Shown: in pieces, positions 25,699-35,018 of the stretch
Position numbering within the stretch: the first letter of the stretch is position 1
Layout: every line of letters begins with the position of its first letter
Assembly (NCBI RefSeq): GCF_009363115.1
Contig: NZ_CP045298.1
Span: forward strand, 1,131,001-1,195,000
Direction of reading: 5' to 3'
From: Paenibacillus brasilensis
GTDB lineage: Bacteria; Bacillota; Bacilli; Paenibacillales; Paenibacillaceae
DNA: 64,000 nucleotides
Program-made: the position numbers and the translations under genes
Notes under the pieces: model-generated
The model's input: the letters and a program-made list of their open reading frames with translations, nothing else
Databases searched by the model: none
What the model was told of the DNA's origin: nothing

Positions 25699-26643
25699 CT
25701 ATTGACCAGATTTTAGCGTAATGACACTCAGCTCCGGCCTGCACAGCACACGAATCGGCAGATGTGTCATACCAATCCCCCTGCTGACATAAAGAGGCAT
25801 CCTGCTTGCTCCTACATGAAATAATCCCTGGATGTACTTGCGTCCACCCGGAGGCGGCATTAGTGCTCCGATGACAGGCAAACGCACCTGTCCTCCATGC
25901 GTATGCCCCGACAGTTGAAGATCAAAGGACATTCGGGCCGCCACGTCCGCATAATCCGGCTCATGCATCAGCAACAGCTTGCACATCTCATCAGGAAGTC
26001 CATGAACGGCACGCCGCGGATTAGGTTTTCCCATAATGCTATCCTCTAAACCCACCATTGCCACACGCTGTCCAGCGCGTTCCACAATCACATGCTCGTT
26101 TCGCAGCAACGTAAATCCAGTCTTCGGGTATAATTCCTGTACTCCGGCTGGTAAGCCTCTATAATCATGATTGCCCAAAATAGCGAATTTGCCAAGAGTG
26201 GCGTACATGGAAGCCATAATCGGAACAGCAGCCTTCATGGATATCGCATAATCATCCACAATATCGCCTGTAAAACAGAGCAAATCCGGCTCCAGTCCGG
26301 CAATCCGGTCAGCAAGCTCGCGCAGGTCCTGCTCATCCATATGAAAGCCCAAGTGCACATCACTGAAATGTACAACTCTGATACCGTCAAAAGCAGCCGG
26401 TAGACGGGGCAGAGACAAGGTGAAGCGTGTAATTTCCAAATGATTAGGCTCCCATAAGGAAGCGTATCCTCCAGCCAAAAGTGCGGTTCCCGCTGTGGCT
26501 AAAGCCGCTTTTTTCAAAAAACGGCGGCGCGAAGGATTGGCTGGCTCATTAGAAGTGGAGCGCCGCGAAGAACCGGGAGGGATTGCGGCCTCTTTGCAAG
26601 GATCATCCTGACTCTCGCGGCGGGTTTGCGGCGTCTTCTCCAT
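25699..26643 (-). CDS. Exported or membrane-anchored metallophosphoesterase (YkuE-like)
   Basis: A 314-residue protein. A twin-arginine-like signal anchor is seen at SRRRFLKKAALATAGTALLA (about residues 38-57). The catalytic domain follows: HFSDVHLGFHM, LLCFTGDIVDD, ILGNHDYRG, LLMHEPDYA and LSGHTHGGQVRLP. It resembles the YkuE family of wall or membrane-associated phosphoesterases. The twin-arginine signal suggests export of a folded, metal-loaded enzyme. Confidence 0.85.
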   Translation of the reverse strand: MEKTPQTRRESQDDPCKEAAIPPGSSRRSTSNEPANPSRRRFLKKAALATAGTALLAGGYASLWEPNHLEITRFTLSLPRLPAAFDGIRVVHFSDVHLGFHMDEQDLRELADRIAGLEPDLLCFTGDIVDDYAISMKAAVPIMASMYATLGKFAILGNHDYRGLPAGVQELYPKTGFTLLRNEHVIVERAGQRVAMVGLEDSIMGKPNPRRAVHGLPDEMCKLLLMHEPDYADVAARMSFDLQLSGHTHGGQVRLPVIGALMPPPGGRKYIQGLFHVGASRMPLYVSRGIGMTHLPIRVLCRPELSVITLKSGQ

Positions 26644-26709
26644 ATGCGTGCCCCCTTGCTATCTATTCCTCTAGCTTATTATTGAGAAATTTTCACTCCC
26701 TCGGAAGCT

Positions 26710-27519
26710 TTAACGATTGGTGGACAACCACTGTACCCCATAATCTACCAAATCGCGTTGCCTTGCAAAAAAGCATGAAGCCTCTCCGATGTTGACCCGT
26801 GTAAAGCACTTAGGACAATCCCGTTCAAAATCATATCCCAGCTGCTCGAAATCATCGGAGGTAATATTATAATCCTCATAAGTGACCCACACTTTGGCTC
26901 CATCCACTATTATGGGGGCTTGATGGGTGATTTTTTCACGTCCGTTGTACGTTGCTCGATATTCCGCCAAATGCAAAGACGTATTGCTGTCATGTCGGCA
27001 GCCCAGGAGCAGCACGCAGGCATCTGCCTCGTACAGCTTCGCCAGCGGCGAATGCTCACCCAGTCCATAGTCGAGCTGGTGATCTGCCAGTAATTCCGAA
27101 GCTGCAGGTCCACGCGCCGCCAAGGAAACATGCGGATGCCTGCTACGCTCTGTTCCCGGTAGACCGCGGAACGTTTCTACAATGACCCCCATGCCCCCGG
27201 TCAGCGTCCAAGTCGGATCATAAGCGGGCATTTCCTCGCGTACAAGTTCCCACCATGACTCATCCAAAGGCGGGTTCATCCAGGTCGACGGATCAGTCAA
27301 GTCATGAGACTGTGTCGGCATGACCAGCGTTCCTTCCGGGCCAATCGCTTCCGTCAATGCCGCAAGAATGGCGGAGGCCCCGCCTGGAACAAAGCGTCCG
27401 AAGCTGCGCATCGACGAATGAACAAGCAGCGTCATACCGCTGCGAACCCCCAGCTCCTTTAATCCTTTCATTACATCCGACCTGGTAACGGGTCGATTCG
27501 TTATCATTTGCACAGTCAC
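26710..27519 (-). CDS. AAC(3)-family aminoglycoside N-acetyltransferase-like protein
   Basis: About 269 residues. The sequence GMTLLVHSSMRSFGRFVPGG, LVMPTQSHDLTDPS, TWTLTGGMGVIVETFR, RHPHVSLAARG and DYGLGEHSPLAKL follows the antibiotic_NAT (AAC(3)/YokD) family. Chromosomal members such as YokD often do not confer resistance, so acting on an antibiotic is unproven. Start GTG 27519 follows ATGGAGG by 8 nt; an in-frame ATG at 27534 overlaps that site. Confidence 0.82.
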   Translation of the reverse strand: MTVQMITNRPVTRSDVMKGLKELGVRSGMTLLVHSSMRSFGRFVPGGASAILAALTEAIGPEGTLVMPTQSHDLTDPSTWMNPPLDESWWELVREEMPAYDPTWTLTGGMGVIVETFRGLPGTERSRHPHVSLAARGPAASELLADHQLDYGLGEHSPLAKLYEADACVLLLGCRHDSNTSLHLAEYRATYNGREKITHQAPIIVDGAKVWVTYEDYNITSDDFEQLGYDFERDCPKCFTRVNIGEASCFFARQRDLVDYGVQWLSTNR

Positions 27520-27622
27520 CTGTCCAGCCTCCATTTCTCCAAAAACGATACACAATACCATAATTATACCATAAGTGCTATACTACTCTCCTCCCTCATG
27601 CTCCCTCCATCTCTTATGAACA

Positions 27623-27661
27623 CAAAAACAGGCTTTCTCCGATGGGAAAAAGCCTGTTTTG
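27623..27661 (-). terminator. Terminator of the sdhCAB operon
   Basis: AAAACAGGCTTT (27625-27636) pairs with AAAGCCTGTTTT (27649-27660). It lies just after the sdhB stop codon and is followed by T residues on the minus strand. Confidence 0.8.
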
Positions 27662-27687
27662 ATTTGAATGACATATTACTGGTCGGG

Positions 27688-28455
27688 CTATACAGTCAGC
27701 CAACGCTTGAACATATGTTTTGTCGTTTGCTTGTTCATTTCAGCAATGGAGGTTGTCAATGGAATGCCTTTCGGGCAAGAACGTACGCAGTTTTGTGAAT
27801 TACCACAGCCCTCCAGCCCATCGTCTGTCATCAATGCATCCAGCCGCTCCTCCTGATTCATTTCCCCTGTCGGGTGGCTGTTAAACAGGCGAACCTGAGA
27901 TATCGCCGCAGGTCCAATGAACGTTGTCTTCTCGTTGACATTTGGGCAAGCCTCCAGGCAAACCCCACAGGTCATGCATTTGGACAGTTCATACGCCCAT
28001 TGACGCTTTTTCTCCGCCATTCTGGGACCAGGGCCCAGATCGTAGGTGCCGTCAATCGGAATCCATGCTTTGACCTTCTTGAGTGCGTTAAACATCCGGC
28101 TGCGGTCGATGATCAAATCCCGCACAACCGGGAATGTGCTCATCGGTGCAATCGTAATCGGCTGCTCCAGCTTATCTACAAGCGCGGCACAGGCCTGACG
28201 CGGCTTGCCGTTAATTACCATGGAGCAGGCTCCGCATACTTCCTCCAGACAGTTCGACTCCCAGCATACCGGGGCGGTCTCTTTGCCATGGCTGTCTACC
28301 GGGTTGCGCTGAATTTCCATCAGTGCGCTAATCACATTCATGCCCGGGCGATAAGGTAATTCGAATTCTTCCGTATAGGAATTGGAGTTAGGATCATTCT
28401 GACGGGTCACAACGAACTTCACTGTTTTATTCGATTTCACTGCTTGCTCCGACAT
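27688..28455 (-). CDS. sdhB: Succinate dehydrogenase iron-sulfur subunit
   Basis: A 255-residue subunit with the three cluster motifs in order: 2Fe-2S (CWESNCLEEVCGACSMV ... C), 4Fe-4S (CMTCGVCLEACPN) and 3Fe-4S (CGNSQNCVRSCPKGIPL). It passes electrons from SdhA to the membrane cytochrome and menaquinone on the inner face of the membrane. It is the last gene of sdhCAB, 21 nt after sdhA. Confidence 0.95.
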   Translation of the reverse strand: MSEQAVKSNKTVKFVVTRQNDPNSNSYTEEFELPYRPGMNVISALMEIQRNPVDSHGKETAPVCWESNCLEEVCGACSMVINGKPRQACAALVDKLEQPITIAPMSTFPVVRDLIIDRSRMFNALKKVKAWIPIDGTYDLGPGPRMAEKKRQWAYELSKCMTCGVCLEACPNVNEKTTFIGPAAISQVRLFNSHPTGEMNQEERLDALMTDDGLEGCGNSQNCVRSCPKGIPLTTSIAEMNKQTTKHMFKRWLTV

Positions 28456-28476
28456 CTAAAATACACTCCCTTCTAT

Positions 28477-30222
28477 TTATTTGTTCTTGGAATAATCCCG
28501 AATACGCGGCTTGATCAGTGAGACGTCAACCGGTTCATACGAAATTTGTGGTCCTTCCGGTGTCCATTCCGCAATGGTTGTTTTCAGGAACTCCTCATCG
28601 TTACGATCCGGGAAGTCCGGCTTGTAGTGAGCCCCACGGCTTTCGTTGCGCAGCAGCGCCCCCTTGGTCATCGCTTCAGCCAGCTCCATCATATTCCACA
28701 GCTGGCGTGTAAAGGCCGCACCCGCATTGTTCCAGCGTGAAGCATCATTGATGTTAATGTTGGCATAACGCTCCTTCAGCTCTTTGATCTTTTGGATTGT
28801 AGCTTCCAGCTTGTCGTTATAACGAACCACCGTCATATTGTTCGTCATCCACTCACCCAGCTCTTTATGAAGGACATAGGCATTTTCTTTCCCGTTCATA
28901 TGCAAAATACGCTCGTACTTCTCCGACTGCTGTTTTACCGCCGCATCGAACACGGAGGAAGCTACATCCTGTGCGGACTTTTTGATGCCCTTAATGTATT
29001 CCACAGCCTTCGGTCCAGCCACCATCCCGCCGTAAATAGCTGACAACAACGAATTTGCGCCCAAACGGTTCGCTCCGTGATATTGGAATTCACATTCTCC
29101 AGCGGCAAACAGCCCCGGTATATTCGTCATCTGATTGTAATCGACCCACATGCCGCCCATTGAATAATGCACAGCCGGGAAAATTTTCATCGGGATTTTA
29201 CGCGGATCGTCACCGACGAATTTTTCATAAATTTCAATAATACCGCCCAGCTTCACGTCCAGCTCTTTCGGGTCCTTGTGGGACAAATCGAGATATACCA
29301 TATTCTCGCCATTAATGCCGAGCCCTTCATCGACGCATACGCTGAATATTTCACGTGTCGCAATATCGCGTGGAACCAGATTTCCATAAGCCGGATACTT
29401 TTCCTCGAGGAAATACCACGGCTTGCCGTCTTTGTACGTCCAAATACGGCCACCCTCTCCCCGTGCCGACTCAGACATCAGACGCAGCTTGTCATCGCCC
29501 GGTATAGCCGTCGGATGAATCTGGATAAATTCACCATTCGCATAGCGTACACCCTGCTGATACACCGCACCGGCAGCCGTGCCGGTATTAATCACGGAAT
29601 TCGTGGTTTTGCCGAAAATAATGCCGGGACCACCCGATGCCAAAATAACGGCATCCGCCGCAAAAGTTTTCACTTCCATCGTGCGTAAATCCTGCGCACA
29701 AATGCCTCGACAGATCCCTTCATCATCCAGTACCGCCTGTAAAAACTCCCAGTTTTCATATTTGGTCACCAAGCCCTCGGATTCCCAGCGCCGAACTTGC
29801 TCATCCAGAGCATACAGAAGCTGCTGGCCGGTCGTTGCTCCAGCAAAGGCTGTCCGATGATGCTGAGTACCGCCAAAGCGACGAAAATCCAGCAATCCTT
29901 CCGGTGTCCGGTTAAACATGACACCCATACGGTCCATGAGATGGATAATCCCCGGAGCCGCTTCACACATTGCTTTTACCGGGGGCTGGTTGGCCAGAAA
30001 ATCCCCGCCATAGACCGAATCATCAAAATGAATCCAGGGTGAGTCTCCCTCGCCCTTGGTATTCACTGCCCCGTTGATGCCGCCTTGAGCACAAACGGAG
30101 TGGGATCTTTTTACCGGAACCAAAGAAAATAAATGAACGTGAACTCCTGCCTCTGCCGCCTTGATCGTAGCCATCAGACCCGCCAGACCGCCGCCCACGA
30201 CAATAATGTTGGATGCTGCCAT
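28477..30222 (-). CDS. sdhA: Succinate dehydrogenase flavoprotein subunit
   Basis: A 581-residue subunit that oxidises succinate to fumarate. The FAD loop is VVGGGLAGLMATIKAAE, the covalent-FAD His is in KRSHSVCAQGGINGA, and the active-site region includes HPTAIPG and RGEGGRIW. GLFAAGECEFQYHGANRLG is the C-terminal FAD motif. It is part of the Bacillus-type sdhCAB operon. Confidence 0.95.
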   Translation of the reverse strand: MAASNIIVVGGGLAGLMATIKAAEAGVHVHLFSLVPVKRSHSVCAQGGINGAVNTKGEGDSPWIHFDDSVYGGDFLANQPPVKAMCEAAPGIIHLMDRMGVMFNRTPEGLLDFRRFGGTQHHRTAFAGATTGQQLLYALDEQVRRWESEGLVTKYENWEFLQAVLDDEGICRGICAQDLRTMEVKTFAADAVILASGGPGIIFGKTTNSVINTGTAAGAVYQQGVRYANGEFIQIHPTAIPGDDKLRLMSESARGEGGRIWTYKDGKPWYFLEEKYPAYGNLVPRDIATREIFSVCVDEGLGINGENMVYLDLSHKDPKELDVKLGGIIEIYEKFVGDDPRKIPMKIFPAVHYSMGGMWVDYNQMTNIPGLFAAGECEFQYHGANRLGANSLLSAIYGGMVAGPKAVEYIKGIKKSAQDVASSVFDAAVKQQSEKYERILHMNGKENAYVLHKELGEWMTNNMTVVRYNDKLEATIQKIKELKERYANININDASRWNNAGAAFTRQLWNMMELAEAMTKGALLRNESRGAHYKPDFPDRNDEEFLKTTIAEWTPEGPQISYEPVDVSLIKPRIRDYSKNK

Positions 30223-30329
30223 TTCTGCTCACTCCTTTTTTTCAGGATTTTAGCCAAATCCTCTCTTACGATTGGAAATAGCATCTGCAAACGATGTAAT
30301 GCAAATGATATATCATGTGAATTCGTTTT

Positions 30330-31004
30330 TTACAGTAGCTGTTGAATAGCGCTGCATTGCACCAAAGCGGTGGCCGTTTCCTGGAATTCCGCGCTGCGGA
30401 ATGCCAACAGGGAAGCGATGAAACCGATAGACACCACCACGAACAGGGTCATGCAAATATAGGAGGATACCTTTTGCGCACGCGGTCCCACTGTGATCCC
30501 CCAACTGACCATAAATGCCCACAGTCCGTTAGCAAAGTGAAAGGATGCCGACACAACGCTGATTAAATACAAAATAAAATAAACCGGGTTCGTTACAATG
30601 CCATGCATTACACCGCCCAGTTCCTCATGTGTTACATTGCCCAGTGCCACCTGGATGCGCGTGTCAAACACGTGCCAGATAATGAACACGAACGTAATAA
30701 CGCCGGAAATACGCTGGAACAGAAAGCGCCAGTTGCGCGAATAGCCAAAATTTTTGACATTCGGATCAGCCTGGTAAGCGATATACAAGCCATAAATTCC
30801 GTGGAATAGCAATGGCAAGTAAATGAATAATGTTTCAAGCACAATCATCAGCGGCAAACCATTCAGGAAGGCCACGCTGCGGTTGAACCCTTCCTTCCCG
30901 CTCTCCACTGCAGTGAAGTTCGTCACCAAATGCTCAACAAAAAAAAGAGCCAGCGGAATGACGCCAAGAAGTGAATGCAGCTTTCTGGAATAAAATCCTC
31001 TCAT
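30330..31004 (-). CDS. sdhC: Succinate dehydrogenase cytochrome b558 subunit
   Basis: A 224-residue, five-helix dihaem membrane anchor of the B. subtilis type. Conserved haem-ligand histidines are in SRKLHSLLGVIPL/FFVEHLVTNF, LLFHGIYGLYIA, FIIWHVFDTRI and ASFHFANGLWAF. It carries electrons to menaquinone. First gene of the operon; AGAAGGGAG precedes the ATG. sdhA starts about 110 nt after its stop. Confidence 0.93.
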   Translation of the reverse strand: MRGFYSRKLHSLLGVIPLALFFVEHLVTNFTAVESGKEGFNRSVAFLNGLPLMIVLETLFIYLPLLFHGIYGLYIAYQADPNVKNFGYSRNWRFLFQRISGVITFVFIIWHVFDTRIQVALGNVTHEELGGVMHGIVTNPVYFILYLISVVSASFHFANGLWAFMVSWGITVGPRAQKVSSYICMTLFVVVSIGFIASLLAFRSAEFQETATALVQCSAIQQLL

Positions 31005-31230
31005 CTAGGTAATGCTCCCTTCTCCTAATAATAGCGTTTTCAATAGTAATATAACATATAAAATGACAGATCCCGACAGGAAATGTCCAACAAGGTGCCC
31101 CTTAAAAGGAAAAACTAAAGTGTGAACATCTTGTGTCGCTTTTATGTTACTCCTTTTCGGCTTATAATGGAATTGCAATATACGTATTAATTATTATGTC
31201 TTTTTTGCATATAGAGAGGAAGTGGATGAT

Positions 31231-32136
31231 ATGTTTGAGGATTTGAACGCCTTTGCCGTCATTGTGGAGCAATCCAGCTTGAATAAAGCCTCCAAACTGC
31301 TTAATCTCTCCCAGCCTGCCCTGTCCCGTAAAATCGCCAAGCTGGAGGAAGAACTGGGTGTACTGCTCTTTGATCGAAGGGGCAAACGGCTCGAAATTAC
31401 GTCAACAGGACGGTTTGTATATACCTTCGCGCTGGAGCAGCGGCAACGACAGCTCCGCTTTTTGCAAAAGCTGTCCCGGCACAAGAACGAAGCCCAGAGC
31501 ATGCTCACCCTGGGTGCAAGTCTCACGACACTCCAAACGACGCTGCCCACCCTCGTTGAAGCTTTCATGAGCAAGCATCCCCAAACCGAGCTGAAGCTGC
31601 TCACAGGCAAAACCCATGAAATCGTCGCTTTTGTACGCGACAAAAAAGCAGACGCCGGGGTTGTCGGGTCTGCCATTCATGAGGCCGGGCTGCGTTGCAT
31701 TCCGCTATTTGATGATCACTTGGAGCTGGTCGTTCCGATCGGACATGAATTAACAGCCAGAGCAGGAACGGTCTCAATGAAAGACCTGCAAGGATTGCCG
31801 ATGATTATTTTTTCCAAAGGAACCTGGTATCGCAGCTTGACAGATGACTTGTTCCAGCGCAGCGGCATTATGCCCGATATCCGGATGGAAATCGACTCCT
31901 TCGAGGCCATTGTACGCTTGCTTCCAACCTGTAAGGCTTCGGCGTTGCTGCCCAAATCCTATTTGCGCAGCGAACTGCTGCGGGATAATGGACTCACTGC
32001 GCTGTACTTGCCCGACTTGAAGGAGACACGCCGAACGACCTCTCTCATTTATTCGGAGACGGCAGATCTCAGCTCGACAGCGCGAAGCTGGATTAGTGAG
32101 ACACGTGCCTCATTTGCAGGCTATCGTATGGTGTAG
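31231..32136 (+). CDS. LysR-family transcriptional regulator
   Basis: About 301 residues. HTH at residues 1-60 (MFEDLNAFAVIVEQSSLNKA, SKLLNLSQPALSRKIAKLEE), then the ligand-binding domain. ATG 31231 is preferred over GTG 31222, which overlaps the GAGAGGA site. It is transcribed divergently from sdhCAB, so it may control that operon or respond to a TCA-cycle intermediate, by analogy with CitR/CcpC-type regulators; this is inference. Confidence 0.85.
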   Translation: MFEDLNAFAVIVEQSSLNKASKLLNLSQPALSRKIAKLEEELGVLLFDRRGKRLEITSTGRFVYTFALEQRQRQLRFLQKLSRHKNEAQSMLTLGASLTTLQTTLPTLVEAFMSKHPQTELKLLTGKTHEIVAFVRDKKADAGVVGSAIHEAGLRCIPLFDDHLELVVPIGHELTARAGTVSMKDLQGLPMIIFSKGTWYRSLTDDLFQRSGIMPDIRMEIDSFEAIVRLLPTCKASALLPKSYLRSELLRDNGLTALYLPDLKETRRTTSLIYSETADLSSTARSWISETRASFAGYRMV

Positions 32137-32141
32137 TAGGG

Positions 32142-32819
32142 CTAGCCCTCTTCATTGACGTTAACGACCTCATCCTCGAAGCGGGCGATATTGTCATTGG
32201 AACCGATGATGACCATAATATCGCCTGCTTTTAGCCGATCCATAGCCGTTGGTGCAATGAGAATACCGTTAGCCGTATGAAGCGCTACAATACTGCAGCC
32301 AAAGCGGGTACGGGCATTCAGCTCTGATAACGTTTTACCATTGAGACATCCAGGTACATTGAGCTCCACAATGCTGTATTCTTTGGATAACTCCAAATAG
32401 TCGAGCAAATTAGGCGTAACCAGCTGGTGGGCCACTCGTATCCCCATATCCCGTTCAGGATAAATGACGCGATCTACACCGAGCTTTTCCAACGCCCGTC
32501 CGTGCAGAATAGATATAGCTTTCGCTACGACTTTTCTCACACCCAGCTCCTTCAGCAATATGGCGGTCAGAATGCTTACCTGAATGTCATCTCCAATAGC
32601 AACAATACCGCAATCGAAATTACGGATACCCAGTGACCGCAAAGAATCCTCATCGGTAGCATCGGCTACGACAGTATGCGTCAGCATCTCACTCATACTG
32701 TCTACAACGTCCTCGTTCCGGTCGATGCCAAGTACCTCGCACCCCATGTCCACCAATTGCAAAGCCAGGCTTGAGCCAAATCGTCCCAAGCCAATAACTA
32801 CAAACTGCTGCGTTTTCAT
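32142..32819 (-). CDS. ktrA: Potassium uptake regulatory subunit KtrA
   Basis: A 225-residue RCK protein. Residues 1-140 form an NAD/ATP-binding Rossmann domain (VIGLGRFGSSLALQLVDMG, then GIDRNEDVVD), and residues 140-225 the RCK_C domain, which binds c-di-AMP in Firmicute homologues. It gates the KtrB channel. It follows ktrB by 17 nt on the same strand, so this is a ktrBA operon. Confidence 0.92.
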   Translation of the reverse strand: MKTQQFVVIGLGRFGSSLALQLVDMGCEVLGIDRNEDVVDSMSEMLTHTVVADATDEDSLRSLGIRNFDCGIVAIGDDIQVSILTAILLKELGVRKVVAKAISILHGRALEKLGVDRVIYPERDMGIRVAHQLVTPNLLDYLELSKEYSIVELNVPGCLNGKTLSELNARTRFGCSIVALHTANGILIAPTAMDRLKAGDIMVIIGSNDNIARFEDEVVNVNEEG

Positions 32820-32836
32820 ATTACTCGAAAACTCCC

Positions 32837-34177
32837 TTATCCTATAATCATTTTGCCTTCCGGATGCCGGTATAATTCCTTACCCTTTTTGGGGCCCAGT
32901 GCATAAGCCAGCGTGAGCGGGCCGAGTCGGCCTGCAAACATCGTCAGGGTAATGATCAGCTTACCGATAACTGTCAAATCAGGTGTAAGCCCCATCGACA
33001 GTCCCACCGTTCCAAAGGCAGACACTGTTTCGAACAAAATCATCAGAAAATGATGATCTTCGGTTGCCGATAAAATCATCGTTACCCCGATCACGAACAA
33101 CAGCCCCAGCAAAGTTATGGTCAAAGCTTTGTAAATTCGTGCTTGTGCAAGCCGATACTTGAACAATACAATATCTTCCCGGCCTCGCAGCATGGAAAAC
33201 ACTGCTCCAATGAGCAGCGCAAACGTTGTCGTCTTAATCCCGCCCCCAGTTGAGCCAGGGGAAGCCCCTATGAACATTAATATAATGATGAAAAATTGCG
33301 TAGCCTGCCGCAAGCCTGCGATGTCCAGCGTATTAGCACCAGCGGTACGAGGGGTTACCGACTGGAATAATGATCCCAGTAGCTTGCCTCCCCAATTCAA
33401 CGAGCCTAATGTTTTCGGATTCGTAAACTCAAAAACAAAGATGACGAGGGTACCGACTATAATCAGTACAGCGGTCATGCTAAGTACGACCTTGGTATGC
33501 AAGGACAGTCTCTTGCGTTTGCGATATTCTGCCAGATCCGACATCACCACAAAGCCAATGCCTCCCGAGATAATCAAAAACATAGCTGTAAAATTAACAA
33601 CGGGATCATATACATAACCTGTCAGGCTGCAAAAGTGACCGAATAAATCAAACCCAGCATTGTTAAACATGGAAATCGCATGCCAGATTCCAAAATAAAT
33701 CGCCCTGCCTACAGGCATATCAAAAGACCAGCGAACGGCAAATATCGTAGCGCACACGCCCTCAATGACCAGCGAATACAATAAAACTTTACGGATCAAG
33801 CCGACGATTCCCTCTACAGAGGTCTGATTCATCGCTTCCTGCAAAATGAGGCGCTCCCGCAAAGAGATGCGACGCTTGAACACCAGCGCGATCAGGGTCG
33901 CCATGGTCATAAAACCAAGACCGCCGACCTGAATGAGCGCAACGATCACCACCTGACCAAAGGTCGTAAAAAAGGTCCCCGTGTCCTTAACAACAAGCCC
34001 TGTGACACAGGTCGCAGAGGCCGCTGTAAATAAAGCGTCTACAAACGCAAGCGGCTTCCCCGTTGTATTTGAAAAGGGTAGCATTAACAATAAACTGCCT
34101 ATCAGTATGATAACGGCAAAGCCTGCAACAAATATCTGTGGTGGAGAAAGCCGAAACCATCTTGCATTGGGGTCCAT
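32837..34177 (-). CDS. ktrB: Potassium uptake membrane subunit KtrB
   Basis: A 446-residue TrkH/KtrB-family K+ channel-like transporter. Four pore loops are visible: ASATCVTGLVVKDT, FNNAGFDLFGHFC, GASPGSTGGGIKTTTF and SAFGTVGLSMGLTP; each has the conserved selectivity glycine. AGTAGGAGAAGTG precedes the ATG. The operon is preceded by a c-di-AMP riboswitch (34618-34750), which connects K+ uptake with this second messenger. Confidence 0.93.
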   Translation of the reverse strand: MDPNARWFRLSPPQIFVAGFAVIILIGSLLLMLPFSNTTGKPLAFVDALFTAASATCVTGLVVKDTGTFFTTFGQVVIVALIQVGGLGFMTMATLIALVFKRRISLRERLILQEAMNQTSVEGIVGLIRKVLLYSLVIEGVCATIFAVRWSFDMPVGRAIYFGIWHAISMFNNAGFDLFGHFCSLTGYVYDPVVNFTAMFLIISGGIGFVVMSDLAEYRKRKRLSLHTKVVLSMTAVLIIVGTLVIFVFEFTNPKTLGSLNWGGKLLGSLFQSVTPRTAGANTLDIAGLRQATQFFIIILMFIGASPGSTGGGIKTTTFALLIGAVFSMLRGREDIVLFKYRLAQARIYKALTITLLGLLFVIGVTMILSATEDHHFLMILFETVSAFGTVGLSMGLTPDLTVIGKLIITLTMFAGRLGPLTLAYALGPKKGKELYRHPEGKMIIG

Positions 34178-34299
34178 GAAATCATCACTTCTCCTACTTG
34201 GTGAATTATGAGCATGGAGATCGCTCCGGGTGCAGATTGTTCCTCCGCTACTGCCAGCTCATAAAATCACCAATCTCTATTCAGTTTCTTTTAGAGAAA

Positions 34300-34336
34300 A
34301 CAGAAAAGTATCCGCAAAGCGGGATACTTTTGCCTT
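34300..34336 (-). terminator. Second hairpin in the ktrBA leader
   Basis: AAAAGTATCC and GGATACTTTT (inside 34305-34335) form a 10-bp stem with CGC/GCG extension, followed on the minus strand by CTGTTTTCTC. The T run is weak, so it may be only a partial terminator. It lies about 130 nt before ktrB. Confidence 0.5.
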
Positions 34337-34392
34337 TCAATACTCACTACTTCATACCTCACTACCTTATGAAACGTTTGGTGACTTTAAGG

Positions 34393-34545
34393 CGGGCAGC
34401 AGCGCAGCGGTCCATTTGAATCTGGAGAAGCGGTAGCGCTCGCCTTTGCCTCTGAATTTTAACCTTATCAAGGTAAAGAAAATCAAAAAATTCAGGGGCA
34501 ACAGCGATCGGAAGATCAAATGGAACGCGGAGCGGTCCTTAACTC
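34393..34545. repeat. Intergenic inverted-repeat element, copy B
   Basis: Outer arms TCCATTTGAATCT (34421-34433) and AGATCAAATGGA (34513-34524), and inner arms TGCCTCTGAATTTT (34447-34460) and AAAATTCAGGGGCA (34487-34500). Read on the minus strand it shows the family frame CCGATCGCTGTT before, and CAAAGGCGAGCGC after, the inner stem, like copies A and C. It lies in the 5' leader of ktrBA, between the riboswitch terminator and the gene. Confidence 0.65.
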
Positions 34546-34572
34546 AGCAAACTTTTACTCACACTTATACAC

Positions 34573-34605
34573 ACAAAAAAAGACACCGGAAAACCGAGTG
34601 CCTGA
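34573..34605 (-). terminator. Riboswitch expression-platform terminator
   Basis: On the minus strand GGCACTCGG, a TTTT loop, and CCGGTGTC form a stem with one bulge, followed by TTTTTTT (34573-34605). It starts about 15 nt after the c-di-AMP aptamer, so ligand binding would favour termination. Confidence 0.75.
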
Positions 34606-34617
34606 CTGGGTTCCTGT

Positions 34618-34750
34618 TCACAGCCTACGAGGTTAGCTGACGGATTCGGGCAGTACAGTATGCCCTATTCACACGTCCGGTGCAAGACCGGCTGTAAAAT
34701 TCACCCCAGTAACATGGTTCCCCCGTTTTCCTATGGAAATTCGGCTCAAA
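34618..34750 (-). ncRNA. c-di-AMP riboswitch (ydaO/yuaA type) upstream of ktrBA
   Basis: On the minus strand the conserved blocks appear in order: GCCGAATTT, CGGGGGAACCA, GGGGTGAATTT, GCCGGTCTTGCACCGGACG, GAATAGGGCA, a TGCC hairpin, and CCGAATCCGTCAGCTAACC (34649-34631) followed by TCGTAGGC. AGCC (34746-34743) and GGCT (34625-34622) can form P1. This is the ydaO/yuaA class, which senses c-di-AMP and usually turns off K+ transporters and cell-wall genes. A terminator follows, then ktrBA about 440 nt downstream. High confidence from consensus alone; covariance search would be decisive. Confidence 0.92.
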
Positions 34751-34790
34751 TGTATAGCGTTACCTATTGTTTTATAGGCATTGCCTCAAG

Positions 34791-34819
34791 ATTATAATCC
34801 TTCTGTATCCAGATCACAA
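34791..34819 (-). promoter_or_regulatory. Promoter of the riboswitch-ktrBA transcript
   Basis: On the minus strand TTGTGA (34819-34814), a 17-nt spacer and TATAAT (34796-34791). The predicted start site, near 34784, is about 35 nt before the aptamer. Confidence 0.65.
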
Positions 34820-35018
34820 AACCGATTTCGTCGAAAAAACGTTAATTTGGCTTTATTTTGCGAATAGGTAGCGTTTAATCGCAGTTTATCTTATTTTATT
34901 GAAACTTTAGGATGCTTTCACTCCATTTTCATGAATATCACAGCTGTGTTGGCGGGAACCTGTGCAGTATGGTATCTTTAATGGATGCTTACTTATTTAC
35001 ATATTAAGGAGGAAACTC

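Noticed and set aside
26710-27519. Aminoglycoside resistance gene
   Set aside because: The AAC(3) fold is clear, but chromosomal relatives often have no such activity; called only by family.
30280-30300. CcpA (cre) site in the sdhC-sdhA gap
   Set aside because: TGCAAACGATGTAA departs from the consensus at two fixed positions and is not a promoter region.
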